In this document: positions 1-10,410 of the stretch, piece after piece
Layout of the letters: the number at the start of each line of letters is the position of its first letter
Position numbering within the stretch: position 1 is the stretch's first letter
Assembly (NCBI GenBank): GCA_029077825.1
Contig: JAQNCT010000013.1
Coordinates: forward strand, 1 to 56,311
Direction of reading: 5' to 3'
From: Acidocella sp.
GTDB lineage: Bacteria > Pseudomonadota > Alphaproteobacteria > Acetobacterales > Acetobacteraceae
DNA length: 56,311 nucleotides
Position numbers and translations under genes: made by a program
The notes under the pieces: model-generated
What the model was told of the DNA's origin: nothing
The model's input: the letters and a program-made list of their open reading frames with translations, nothing else
The model's database searches: none

Positions 1-109
1 CGGCCGCCACTCAGATTGTTCCCTCTCCCCAATCCGAAGATTACGAAAACATCCTAAACTACCGTCGGATAAGCATTGATGGCTAAGGCCCCTTGCCCTA
101 TGTTAATTT

Positions 110-130
110 GGTCTGGGAAACACCCAGGCC
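110..130 (+). promoter_or_regulatory. Hairpin upstream of the preferred cold-shock gene start
   Basis: An 8-bp stem (110-117 with 123-130, one G-U pair) closes a 5-base AAACA loop. If the downstream cold-shock gene starts at GTG 163, this hairpin lies in its mRNA leader 15 bases before the AAGAGGA ribosome binding site (145-151). Cold-shock mRNAs often have structured leaders, so a regulatory role is possible but is inference. If translation began at ATG 79 the hairpin would instead be coding. Confidence 0.35.
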
Positions 131-162
131 ACGTAATTGATGACAAGAGGACAGTTTTAATA

Positions 163-828
163 GTGCGACCCCCGAAAAACGACCGCCAGCGCCAGCCACG
201 CCGCCGCGGTTTTGATGACGATAATTTCTTTGGCAACACACCGCCTCCCCCGCCGTCTTTTTCCGGGTTTGGGTCCGCCTCTTCCGCTCCGGAAGCGAAA
301 GCTACGGTTAAGTGGTATAATTCCGAGAAGGGATTCGGCTTCGTTGAGATGTCCGATGGGTCAGGTGATGTTTTCCTGCACGCCAACTCATTACAAAATG
401 CCGGATTCCAGGCCGTATCTCCTGGCTCGATCTTGCAGGTTCGCGTCGGCCAGGGCCAGAAGGGTCGCCAGGTTGACCAGGTGATCTCCGTGACCGAAGG
501 CACCGGCGAAGCGCCGGCACCTCGCGGCGGCGGGTTCGGTGGTGGCGGTGGCGGTGGCGGCTTCGACCGTCCTCGCTCTTCGGCACCGCGGGCACCGCGC
601 CAGCAGGCCAGTGGCCCGTCCGTTGAGATGACCGGCATTGTCAAATGGTACAATTCCACCAAAGGCTTTGGCTTCATCAGCCCGCAGGATGGCGGCAAGG
701 ACGTATTCGTTCATGCCACGGCTCTGGAACAAGCCGGTTTGCCGCCGTTGCAGGAAGGCCAGTCGGTTCGAATGAATGTTGTGCAAGGCGCCAAAGGTCC
801 GGAAGTCAGTTCGATCAGCGTCGGCTGA
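163..828 (+). CDS. Cold-shock protein with two cold-shock domains
   Basis: This is a probable nucleic-acid-binding protein of 221 residues, acting as an RNA chaperone in the cytoplasm. Two cold-shock domains are visible, each with RNP1-like (KGFGF) and RNP2-like (DVFLHA, DVFVHA) motifs. A glycine-rich linker of about 40 residues (GGGFGGGGGGGGF) separates them, and a basic N-terminal tail rich in R and Q precedes the first. The frame is open from TTG 76 and ATG 79. I prefer GTG 163 because AAGAGGA lies about 11 bases upstream and no ribosome binding site precedes ATG 79. Double-domain cold-shock proteins of this size are common in alphaproteobacteria. A strong intrinsic terminator follows. Confidence 0.85.
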   Translation: MRPPKNDRQRQPRRRGFDDDNFFGNTPPPPPSFSGFGSASSAPEAKATVKWYNSEKGFGFVEMSDGSGDVFLHANSLQNAGFQAVSPGSILQVRVGQGQKGRQVDQVISVTEGTGEAPAPRGGGFGGGGGGGGFDRPRSSAPRAPRQQASGPSVEMTGIVKWYNSTKGFGFISPQDGGKDVFVHATALEQAGLPPLQEGQSVRMNVVQGAKGPEVSSISVG

Positions 829-850
829 TCAGGTTTTTGTACTTACGATA

Positions 851-890
851 AAAGAGCGTAACCCGGCTGCAAAGCCGGATTACGCTCTTT
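851..890 (+). terminator. Intrinsic terminator after the cold-shock gene
   Basis: This is a near-perfect inverted repeat. AAAGAGCGTAA (851-861) pairs with TTACGCTCTTT (880-890), and inside it CCGGCT pairs with AGCCGG around a GCAA loop, with one C/A mismatch. The 3' arm ends in CTCTTT. It separates the cold-shock gene from the small gene at 925. Confidence 0.85.
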
Positions 891-924
891 GTATTTGGTC
901 ATGCATCCGAGGTAGGAGCAAATC

Positions 925-1101
925 ATGGCTTATAAAGTGAATTACGGTCTGGAGCGCGCTGAGCGTAACCGCGCCAAATTAGCGAAAAAAGAAGCAAAAC
1001 TGCGCGACAAAAAAGCCGGCGTAAAGTCTGACGAGCCAGAGGCTGAACCAACGGACGAGGCTTCAACGGCAACACCAGAACCACCTGCTGAAGACGCCTG
1101 A
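925..1101 (+). CDS. Small basic/acidic protein, 58 residues, not recognised
   Basis: ATG 925 follows a good ribosome binding site (GGTAGGAG, 911-918). The reading frame ends at TGA 1099-1101, just 29 bases before tpiA. The product starts MAYKVNYGLERAERN. A lysine/arginine/alanine-rich middle likely forms a charged helix, and a proline/glutamate/threonine-rich acidic tail (residues ~36-58) is probably disordered. There is no signal peptide or membrane segment. Its own terminator-bounded 5' side and close spacing suggest co-transcription with tpiA. I do not recognise a family and assign no function. Confidence 0.6.
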   Translation: MAYKVNYGLERAERNRAKLAKKEAKLRDKKAGVKSDEPEAEPTDEASTATPEPPAEDA

Positions 1102-1130
1102 AAAACAAAAAGTCTGAATCAAGGGATAAA

Positions 1131-1862
1131 ATGCGCCAAATAATCGCTGGAAACTGGAAAATGAACGGCACTCTTGCCGGTGTTGCGGCCTATGCGGCAG
1201 CTTTGCGCGCGGCGGCCAGCCCAGCCACGCTGATTATTTGCCCACCATTCCCCCTGCTCTCCGCCTTTGCCAGCGCGTTTGCTGGCAGCGATATTGGGCT
1301 GGGTGCCCAGGATTGCCATGCGAACCCCTCTGGTGCGCATACCGGCGACGTTGCAGCTGGCTTATTGAAGGAAGTAGGCGCGGGTTACGTTGTTCTAGGC
1401 CATTCCGAGCGCCGGGCAGACCATGCTGAAAGCAACGCCGTGGTGGCTGGCAAGGTGAAGGCAGCGCTTGCCGCCTCGCTTATACCGATCGTGTGCGTCG
1501 GCGAAAGCGAGGTCGAGCGTGATGCCGGCGAGGCTGAGGATGTGGTGCGCACACAGCTCACCCATAGCCTGCCTGAAGAATTTACCGGGCTGATCGCCTA
1601 TGAGCCGATCTGGGCGATCGGCACGGGGCGGACACCCACAGCTGCCGACATTACAGCCATGCATGCCGCAATCCGAACCGCCCTGGTGGCGCAATTCCCC
1701 AAAACCGGCGCCACAACCCCCATTCTTTATGGTGGATCAGCCAAACCGGGGAACGCCGAGGCCATTTTGGCACTACCAGAGGTAGGTGGAGCCCTAGTCG
1801 GTGGGGCCAGTTTGCCGGCGGCGGAGTTTCTGGCCATTGCTGCCAGCGCGCGGGTTGTTTAG
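1131..1862 (+). CDS. tpiA: Triose-phosphate isomerase
   Basis: This enzyme interconverts dihydroxyacetone phosphate and glyceraldehyde 3-phosphate in glycolysis and gluconeogenesis. The 243-residue length is normal for the bacterial TIM barrel. Catalytic elements are all visible: GNWKMNG with Lys10, GHSERR with His91, AYEPIWAIGTGRT with Glu158 and the flexible loop, and the phosphate-binding LYGGSAKP. The start is ATG 1131, directly before the conserved RQIIAGNW strand. It lies in the order tpiA-secG-pyrG-kdsA found in many alphaproteobacteria. Confidence 0.97.
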   Translation: MRQIIAGNWKMNGTLAGVAAYAAALRAAASPATLIICPPFPLLSAFASAFAGSDIGLGAQDCHANPSGAHTGDVAAGLLKEVGAGYVVLGHSERRADHAESNAVVAGKVKAALAASLIPIVCVGESEVERDAGEAEDVVRTQLTHSLPEEFTGLIAYEPIWAIGTGRTPTAADITAMHAAIRTALVAQFPKTGATTPILYGGSAKPGNAEAILALPEVGGALVGGASLPAAEFLAIAASARVV

Positions 1863-1918
1863 AAGCCGCCACTAGGTTTCATGGCGCGTTGCTGGGTAAA
1901 ATTTAAGTAAGGTTTCGG

Positions 1919-2368
1919 ATGATCAAGGTTCTTCTCGTTTTGCATGTGTTTGTCACCATTGCGCTGATTGGCGTGGTGCTGATCCAGCGCAGCGAGGGTG
2001 GCGGGCTTGGACTCGGCGGCGGCCAGGGCATGGGCAACTTCATGTCGGGCCGGGGTACCGCCAATTTGCTCACCCGCACCACCGCGATACTGGGCGCGGC
2101 ATTCTTCGTGCTCTCGCTCAGCCTGGCATTGCTTTACAAGGGTGGCGCCACCGGCAACGCCGCGGCAATTTTGGCCCCCCCGCAGCAAGGCACACCGAGC
2201 ATGCCGATTCCCGGTTTGCCGAACGGAGGCAGCGCACCGATTTTGCCACAAACCCCTGCTGATGCCCGGCCCGCTCCGGCAGCACCGGCGCCCGGCGTTC
2301 CGGCGCCCGGCGTTCCAGCACCTGATGTTCCAGCACCAGGGACACCTGGCCCGGCCAAATCAAACTAA
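1919..2368 (+). CDS. secG: Preprotein translocase subunit SecG
   Basis: SecG is the small accessory subunit of the SecYEG channel in the inner membrane. The N-terminal ~75 residues carry the two membrane helices, with the conserved connecting segment (IQRSEGGGLGLGGGQG, then FMSGRGTANLLTR). The remaining ~70 residues are a low-complexity proline/alanine-rich extension with PAPGV-type repeats, longer than in enterobacterial SecG but common in alphaproteobacteria. The gene lies 56 bases after tpiA and 51 before pyrG. Confidence 0.93.
   Translation: MIKVLLVLHVFVTIALIGVVLIQRSEGGGLGLGGGQGMGNFMSGRGTANLLTRTTAILGAAFFVLSLSLALLYKGGATGNAAAILAPPQQGTPSMPIPGLPNGGSAPILPQTPADARPAPAAPAPGVPAPGVPAPDVPAPGTPGPAKSN
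2285..2344 (+). repeat. Four 15-base tandem units in the secG tail
   Basis: Units start at 2285, 2300, 2315 and 2330. The first two are identical (CCGGCGCCCGGCGTT) and the next two have diverged (CCAGCACCTGATGTT, CCAGCACCAGGGACA). They encode PAPGV, PAPGV, PAPDV and PAPGT. In-frame 15-base units of this kind can change copy number without breaking the gene. Confidence 0.8.
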
Positions 2369-2410
2369 ACGCGTCTCCCCCCTCTCATTTTTTCTATGAC
2401 TCATGTATGA

Positions 2411-4875
<2,465 letters not shown>

Positions 4876-4892
4876 CGGAGCGAGCAAAAAAT

Positions 4893-5045
4893 CTAAAGGA
4901 CCAGGAATACCAGCACCACAATCAGCAACAGCCCCAAACCGCCGCCGTAATAAAGGCCTCCTGAACCGACGAACAGGCCGCCATGCAGGCCAAAACCACC
5001 ACCAAGCAGTATCATAATCAATAGAATAATCAGCAGCAATCTCAT
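4893..5045 (-). CDS. DUF3309-like hydrophobic peptide, 50 residues
   Basis: This short reading frame encodes MRLLLIILLIMILLGGG, then a glycine-rich middle (FGLHGG, GGLYYGGG), then a second hydrophobic stretch (LGLLLIVVLVFLVL). Two membrane segments flanking a Gly/Tyr-rich linker is the layout of DUF3309 proteins, which are small, of unknown function and common in alphaproteobacteria. It stands alone in antisense orientation between kdsA and the HlyD gene. I see no strong ribosome binding site, so the gene call rests on composition and family resemblance. Confidence 0.65.
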   Translation of the reverse strand: MRLLLIILLIMILLGGGFGLHGGLFVGSGGLYYGGGLGLLLIVVLVFLVL

Positions 5046-5148
5046 GACACGTAACCTCACTATGTTTCTATACAGTTACATGTGATTTCATCGGCGCCGT
5101 TAAAGCCTTTGGTTCATGTCGATGCTGCCATGATTTGGTAATGTAACG

Positions 5149-6018
5149 CTAATTCGCTGGTATTATCTCAACCGTGGCGGTCAGCCCGGCAATCAACCGG
5201 ACACCGGCCGGCACATGATCCAATGCGATCCGTACCGGCACACGTTGGGCAAGGCGCACCCAGGTGAAGGTGGGATTCACATCCGCCAGCAAATTCGGGC
5301 TGGCGACGCGCTCATGATCAGTAATCCCAGAATCGATGCTCTCCACATGCCCGTCCAGAGCGGGGCCACCGCCCAATAATGTGATGCGCGCCTTGTCGCC
5401 AATGGCGATGCGCGGCAGTTTGGTCTCCTCAAAATAGCCATCGACATAAATTGAATCCGTATCGACCAGTGCCGCCACCGCAGTCCCGCGCGTCACGAAA
5501 TCTCCAGGGCGCATCGAGAAGTTTGTGACCTTGCCATTGACTGTGGCGCGCACCGTGGCGCGGGTGAGGTTAAGCTGCGCATCGGCTTCATTGGCATTGG
5601 CCAGGTCAAGCTCGGCCTGGGCTTCCAGCACCGCGGTATTGCTCTGATCTCTGATCTCGCCTGAAACCGCGTTGCCTGAAAGGCCATTATAGCGCCGCGC
5701 GTCGCTACCGGCTTGCGCCAATGCCGCCTTGTCCTTCGCCACCACCGCCTGGGCGGCTTGCAGGGCAACTTTGAAGCGAACATCGTCGATCTGGAACAGA
5801 GGATCACCGGTGCGCACGCTTTGATTATCATGCACGTAAATATTTGAAACGAGGCCCGAAACATCCGGCGCCACTTCAACGATGTCAGCGCGCACACGGC
5901 CATCGCGGGTCCAGGGGGCCAGCATATAATAAACCCATAATTGCCAGGTCACCAACGCCGCCACCAGCACCATGGCCAGGGTGGCGAGAAAACGCGGCAG
6001 GAATGATTGTGTTGTCAT
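5149..6018 (-). CDS. HlyD-family efflux membrane-fusion subunit
   Basis: This is the periplasmic adaptor of a FUSC-type (AaeAB-like) exporter. It has 289 residues when started at ATG 6018 (MTTQSFLPRF). The upstream open frame overlaps the DUF1656 gene and is rejected. A membrane anchor spans residues ~10-32. A lipoyl-like half-motif follows (PDVSGLVSNIYVHDNQSV, GDPLFQID), then a helical hairpin (~85-140) and the beta-barrel region (VDGYFEETKLPRIAIGD). It is the last gene of the unit cysK-FUSC-DUF1656-HlyD. Substrates of related systems are aromatic acids or drugs; this one's is unknown. Confidence 0.9.
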   Translation of the reverse strand: MTTQSFLPRFLATLAMVLVAALVTWQLWVYYMLAPWTRDGRVRADIVEVAPDVSGLVSNIYVHDNQSVRTGDPLFQIDDVRFKVALQAAQAVVAKDKAALAQAGSDARRYNGLSGNAVSGEIRDQSNTAVLEAQAELDLANANEADAQLNLTRATVRATVNGKVTNFSMRPGDFVTRGTAVAALVDTDSIYVDGYFEETKLPRIAIGDKARITLLGGGPALDGHVESIDSGITDHERVASPNLLADVNPTFTWVRLAQRVPVRIALDHVPAGVRLIAGLTATVEIIPAN

Positions 6019-6031
6019 GGTTGATCCAAGC

Positions 6032-6238
6032 TCAGAAAAAATGATTGGCCACAGCCGCGATACCGCCAAGCAGCACCACCAGAATGGCGAGGTCGAATAA
6101 AGGCCGGTGCCAGACATATTGATAAACACCGGCGCGATTTAAAACCCGCCGCAACAGCACTGAAAATACCAGGGCTAGCGCCAGCCAAACCAGCAAGGGC
6201 GGCAGCAGCACGCCGTAAAAATCGATTTCGCCGATCAT
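6032..6238 (-). CDS. DUF1656 small membrane protein (AaeX-like)
   Basis: This 68-residue inner-membrane protein has two predicted membrane helices (about residues 7-30 and 46-65). The conserved MIGEIDFYGVLLPPLL start marks DUF1656. Proteins of this family sit between the FUSC permease and the HlyD adaptor in AaeXAB-like operons; their exact role is not established. The ATG at 6238 overlaps the end of the FUSC gene by 4 bases, and only 13 bases separate its stop from the HlyD gene start. Confidence 0.9.
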   Translation of the reverse strand: MIGEIDFYGVLLPPLLVWLALALVFSVLLRRVLNRAGVYQYVWHRPLFDLAILVVLLGGIAAVANHFF

Positions 6239-8259
6239 GCGGCGATCGCTATTTCAGCAAGCGGTGGCGGCACACTGGCAAACAACACACTGCGCAACCC
6301 TACCAGCATCATCAATGTCTCCCGGTGAGGGCGGCTTTGCGCGGCATCAGCACGATGAATGATCCCAGCGATGGCATCATCAATCGCCTGCCGCAAAACA
6401 GGCGAAGCCGCCTGCAGGGGGTTGCCCTGGTAGTGCGCCGCCACGCCCGCCAGCACGGCGGCATTGCGCAGTTGCTCAGCCGGCGAGAGAAACGCCATTT
6501 CACGTTGCAGCCCAATGGTGTTCAGCCCCACCCGCAGGTCAATCAGCGCATCAGCGGCAGCAATATCCGCCCCCGGCGAGACCGCTGCCAGCCTGGGCAT
6601 CAACAGGCCGAGCCGGTCCATCATCACGCCGGTCAGATGGGCGCGGTCATGCCGGGCCTGCGGGCCTGCGGCGGCGGCAATGTCGCGCCAGCCCGCGCGG
6701 ACTAGGCGCTCGGCACTCCAAGCCGCCCCCACCGAACGGATCAGCCTGGTGACAACCAAAGCCGTCGAGAGGCCAAAAATCAATGCCAGGGAGCTATTCA
6801 CATAGGACGCGAAGTCCCCGGCGTAGCCATTGTTCAACGCCAATGTCGTGGCACCCACCGCGCCCATTACCATCCCGGTGCCAAAGGTGGCGGGACGGGA
6901 CACCAGGACACCGATGAGCAGCCCTGCTGGCAGCAAAACCAGCATCAATTCCGGAAAGGTCTCCACCCGCGGCAAAATGGCAAAGCCATACAGCGCATCC
7001 GCCACCACCACGATCAACGCATTGCGGGTCATCTGCGCGATGGCTGGTGCCGGGTCATCCTGTGCCGCGAAGAACGAACAGGCCACGGCCACCATGATCG
7101 CCGCCCCGGCCCCGGCGGGCCAAACCGTAAGAATCCAAAAGCCACACACCAGCAACACCGCAACGGCCGCAGCGGCGGCGGAGAGCAATGCCAGCCCATG
7201 GTCATGCACCCGATGAGGTGCTGCTAACGCTCCCTCTGCTTTGGATGTGGGCGGCTCAGGATCATTATCAGTCACATGGGCGCGAATGGCGCGGGAATCG
7301 CGGACCATGCTCACCAACTCACGCAGCCGCACCAGCAAGGTGGTGCGCAATATGCCGGACCAGGTCAGCCTAGCCTCACCGGCTTGCTCGATGGCGGCGA
7401 TATCGGCTGTAAGCCTGGTTGGAACATGCTCGGCCCCGCCGTCACGTATCCAGGCTGCAATCTCGTCCAGCAGCTTTTGCAATGGCGGGGTGATGCCGCC
7501 GATGAGCTTTAATTGCGCCACCCGGTCACCGATTGAACTTAGCACCGGCATCAAGCTCAACACATAGAGCCGCAACCGCTCGATATGGCGGGTGGCCGAT
7601 TGCAAATGCGACGTATCATAGGCCAGTTGGCTGACCATCATACTGATCTCCACCGCCTCAGCCGCGAGTTGGCGGCGCGCAGCACGGGTGGCGGCATCTT
7701 CCTCTCGCCCGTCCAGAGCAGCTTGTGCCCAATCCACCGCCGGTTTCACCCACGCCAAAATCCGCGCCGCCAGCACCGGGCCCAAAGGCCGGGGAAAGAA
7801 AATGGTGCCGACGAAGGTGGTGCAGGCAATGCCAATCGAAATTTCCTCAACCCGCGTCAATGCGGTCTGGAAAATATGGCCGGGGTCCGAGACGCTGGGA
7901 AAACCGATGATGGCCGCGGTATAGCCCGCTAGCATAAACAAATAGGCGCGGGGCGAGCGATCCAGCAGGGAAAGATACAGGCAAAGCCCGATCCAGAGCG
8001 CAAAGCCCAGGCTCAGCAGCACCGGCGCATCGACAAGGTTCGCCACCAGCGCCACCGCCGCCACCCCGCCCACAAGCGTGCCAACGAAGCGGTAAAGCGC
8101 CTTGGAGCGCATGGCGCCGGTGAGCGGTTGTGCTACGATATAAGCGGTGGCCATGGACCAGTACGGATTGTCCAACCCCAGCCAGAAGGCCAGCCCAAGG
8201 GCCAGCATGGCCCCCAGAAAGGTCTTCAGAGCGAAAACCAGTTCGCCGGTGGTCGGCAA
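6235..8259 (-). CDS. FUSC-family (AaeB-like) exporter
   Basis: This large inner-membrane permease of 674 residues has two halves. Each carries a cluster of membrane helices (about residues 10-160 and 365-500) followed by a soluble cytoplasmic helical region. Motifs typical of the family are GLDNPYWSMATAYIVAQP near the N terminus and the second-half WPAGAGAAIMVAVACSFFA. Translation begins at TTG 8259, two bases after the cysK stop. The next Met (residue 18) would cut into the first helix. It probably works with the downstream DUF1656 and HlyD proteins as a proton-driven exporter. Confidence 0.9.
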   Translation of the reverse strand: MPTTGELVFALKTFLGAMLALGLAFWLGLDNPYWSMATAYIVAQPLTGAMRSKALYRFVGTLVGGVAAVALVANLVDAPVLLSLGFALWIGLCLYLSLLDRSPRAYLFMLAGYTAAIIGFPSVSDPGHIFQTALTRVEEISIGIACTTFVGTIFFPRPLGPVLAARILAWVKPAVDWAQAALDGREEDAATRAARRQLAAEAVEISMMVSQLAYDTSHLQSATRHIERLRLYVLSLMPVLSSIGDRVAQLKLIGGITPPLQKLLDEIAAWIRDGGAEHVPTRLTADIAAIEQAGEARLTWSGILRTTLLVRLRELVSMVRDSRAIRAHVTDNDPEPPTSKAEGALAAPHRVHDHGLALLSAAAAAVAVLLVCGFWILTVWPAGAGAAIMVAVACSFFAAQDDPAPAIAQMTRNALIVVVADALYGFAILPRVETFPELMLVLLPAGLLIGVLVSRPATFGTGMVMGAVGATTLALNNGYAGDFASYVNSSLALIFGLSTALVVTRLIRSVGAAWSAERLVRAGWRDIAAAAGPQARHDRAHLTGVMMDRLGLLMPRLAAVSPGADIAAADALIDLRVGLNTIGLQREMAFLSPAEQLRNAAVLAGVAAHYQGNPLQAASPVLRQAIDDAIAGIIHRADAAQSRPHRETLMMLVGLRSVLFASVPPPLAEIAIAA

Positions 8260-8261
8260 GG

Positions 8262-9194
8262 CTAATCCAGTAAGCCTGCAAACAACGGCGTGCTGAGGTA
8301 ACGCTCACCATAGGAGGCGATAATGGCAACGATCATCTTACCGGCATTTTCCGGCCGCGCCGCCAGTTGCAATGAAGCCCAGAGCGCAGCACCTGATGAT
8401 ATGCCCACCAGCAGCCCTTCCTCCTTGGCGGCCCGGCGGGCGGTGATCAGCGCATCGTCATTGGTCACACGAATAATTTCATCGTAGGCGTGAGTGTTCA
8501 ACACAGCTGGCATAAACCCGGCCCCGATGCCCTGAATGACATGCGGGCCTTTCGGCCCACCTGAGAGCACCGGCGAGGCATCGGGTTCAACCGCCACTGC
8601 CCTGAACGATGGTTTGCGTGACTTGATCACCTCGGAGACGCCGGTGAGTGTTCCGCCGGTTCCGACGCCCGAGACCAGAATATCAATGGCCCCATCGGTA
8701 TCGGCCCAAATTTCCTCAGCCGTGGTACGGCGATGAACCTCAGGGTTGGCCAGGTTGCTGAATTGCTGGGGCATGAAATATTGATCGCCGGAGGCTACAA
8801 TTTCCTCGGCTTTGCGAATTGAGCCGCCAATGCCATCAGCCCCAGGGGTGAGGACCAGTTCCGCGCCGTAAGCCCGCAGCACCGCGCGGCGCTCCTTGCT
8901 CATGGTCTCGGGCATGACGATGATGCATCTATAGCCACGGGCAGCGCACACCATGGCCAGACCAATGCCGGTATTCCCAGAGGTGGGCTCAACAATCACA
9001 CTGTCCTTGTTGATCAGGCCGGCCTGCTCGGCGGCCTCGATCATCGCCGCCGCGATACGGTCCTTCACCGAATTTGACGGGTTATAAAACTCCAGCTTGG
9101 CCACGATATTGCCAGGTAACCCTGCCGAAAGCCGGTTGATCCGCACCAGCGGGGTGTGGCCGATGAGCGCTGTGACGTTATTGGCAATTTTCAT
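8262..9194 (-). CDS. cysK: Cysteine synthase A (O-acetylserine sulfhydrylase)
   Basis: This enzyme makes L-cysteine from O-acetylserine and sulfide with pyridoxal phosphate. The 310-residue protein shows the cofactor lysine in NPSNSVKDR (Lys44), the substrate loop [12 protein letters not shown], and the phosphate-binding [14 protein letters not shown] 9194 has GAGGAG about ten bases upstream on the minus strand. It is the first gene of a leftward unit that continues with an efflux system two bases downstream. A 15-bp perfect palindrome lies in its leader. Confidence 0.95.
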   Translation of the reverse strand: MKIANNVTALIGHTPLVRINRLSAGLPGNIVAKLEFYNPSNSVKDRIAAAMIEAAEQAGLINKDSVIVEPTSGNTGIGLAMVCAARGYRCIIVMPETMSKERRAVLRAYGAELVLTPGADGIGGSIRKAEEIVASGDQYFMPQQFSNLANPEVHRRTTAEEIWADTDGAIDILVSGVGTGGTLTGVSEVIKSRKPSFRAVAVEPDASPVLSGGPKGPHVIQGIGAGFMPAVLNTHAYDEIIRVTNDDALITARRAAKEEGLLVGISSGAALWASLQLAARPENAGKMIVAIIASYGERYLSTPLFAGLLD

Positions 9195-9220
9195 GGGGGA
9201 GGACTCCTCAGGGCCAGGGT

Positions 9221-9235
9221 TAATAACAGTTATTA
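9221..9235. promoter_or_regulatory. Perfect palindrome in front of cysK, possible operator
   Basis: TAATAAC-A-GTTATTA is a 7+1+7 perfect dyad located 27-41 bases upstream of the cysK start codon. The symmetry and position suit a dimeric repressor or activator. I cannot match it to a named regulator, and no convincing -35/-10 pair could be fixed around it. Confidence 0.4.
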
Positions 9236-9334
9236 GATCCTACGGCTTCATAACCTGCCGGCCTTGGCAATGCATAGGGCACCTGCCAGCCCGTGTCGGC
9301 GGGGCAAAAAAGCTTGGTCGCAGCGATGCAAAAA

Positions 9335-9844
9335 TCATTTTTTGGCCCGCTGCTTTGGAATCTCACGGCTCGTCGAAAACCGCGCAGCGATGGAGCGGGC
9401 AACCACCAGCACGATGACCACCACGCAAAGCGCAAGCAAGTCAGTTGACGAAAAATTTTGCGCATAAAGCTTGATGAGAATCTCACGCAACGCAAACACG
9501 ATGGTGACATCAAGAAGATTCGAGAGGCGGATATGCCGGGACCGCGCATATTCCATGAAAGTGTTAAATAACTCAATCAGAATCACAACGTCCAGTACGC
9601 GGGCCACGAGCATCCTGAGCGCCACTTCGTCTGGTGAAACCGTATCATCCGTGCTGATGCTATGCAGCAGTGGCACCATGTGGGCCATGCCGATGACAGC
9701 CTCAGAAAAGGCAAACAGCAGTGCGATCAGCATCAGGGGAATGACGCCAAGAATAATCAGGTCAACCGCACGATCATACAGCCGGAACACCAGATGGCGT
9801 ACATCTTGCGGGGATTGATCGTCGGGGTCTTCCATCTCAGACAT
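9335..9844 (-). CDS. PsiE-like membrane protein
   Basis: This 169-residue protein has about four hydrophobic segments (roughly residues 24-45, 83-100, 111-130 and 137-155) and the arrangement of the phosphate-starvation-inducible PsiE family. Its charged stretches include FMEYARSRHIRLSNLLDV. I chose ATG 9844 because GAGGA lies 6 bases upstream; a GTG four codons earlier gives no better context. No Pho box is visible upstream, so phosphate control is not supported here. Function in this family is poorly known. Confidence 0.7.
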   Translation of the reverse strand: MSEMEDPDDQSPQDVRHLVFRLYDRAVDLIILGVIPLMLIALLFAFSEAVIGMAHMVPLLHSISTDDTVSPDEVALRMLVARVLDVVILIELFNTFMEYARSRHIRLSNLLDVTIVFALREILIKLYAQNFSSTDLLALCVVVIVLVVARSIAARFSTSREIPKQRAKK

Positions 9845-9952
9845 GAAGTTCCTCACAGGTTTTGGCTTATATCATGGCTTAATGAAGCTGGGACCGCCAG
9901 CCGGGGCAATTACGGCTTTGCAGATCGCGCCCTGGTTGCTAGATCGTAACCC

Positions 9953-10366
9953 ATGACCAGCATTCAATCTTGGCGCAGTGCAGCCGGTTGCGGGATTTTC
10001 GCCGCTGGCCTGTTGCTGGCCGGTTGCGCGCACCAGGCAGCCCCGCCGCCGGTGGTGGCTGCCGTCAAAGCGCCAGCGCCGCCCTCACCTGACCCGGCAG
10101 CTTTGCACAAAGCCTTCGAGACCGGATACGCCGCCGGCTATGCCGCCGCGAAACGCATGCAGGCACGGCTTGATGAGCAATTAAAGCCGCAGCCTGGCAT
10201 AGCGGACGCCAGCCAAGCCCAGTCGAATCAAGCCACAACCTCAACTACGGCGGTTGGGCAGCTCAACAACTTCGCGATCAATGGCCCCGCCGACGAGGCG
10301 ACTAACGCTTCTGGAGATATTTTCCAGCAAACTGGACAGGCTGTACCGGTAGGCCACGGCAACTAG
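9953..10366 (+). CDS. Small lipoprotein, function unknown
   Basis: This 137-residue protein has a clear lipoprotein signal: a hydrophobic stretch followed by the lipobox LLAGC with Cys25 as the lipidated residue. A proline/alanine-rich spacer follows (APPPVVAAVKAPAPPSP), then a short helix with GYAAGYAAAKR, and then a Gln/Asn/Thr-rich tail. No enzyme motif is visible. It is transcribed away from the PsiE-like gene and stands alone. Location is probably an envelope membrane facing the periplasm. Confidence 0.75.
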   Translation: MTSIQSWRSAAGCGIFAAGLLLAGCAHQAAPPPVVAAVKAPAPPSPDPAALHKAFETGYAAGYAAAKRMQARLDEQLKPQPGIADASQAQSNQATTSTTAVGQLNNFAINGPADEATNASGDIFQQTGQAVPVGHGN

Positions 10367-10410
10367 GCCATATTCTTTATGACAATGGGTATCAGTTGGT
10401 CTGCGGACTG

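Noticed and set aside
9300-9350. Inverted A-run/T-run (GGGGCAAAAAA with TTTTTTGGCCC) at the end of the PsiE-like gene
   Set aside because: One mismatch, a long loop, and half of it is coding (the lysine-rich C terminus), so it is a weak terminator candidate.
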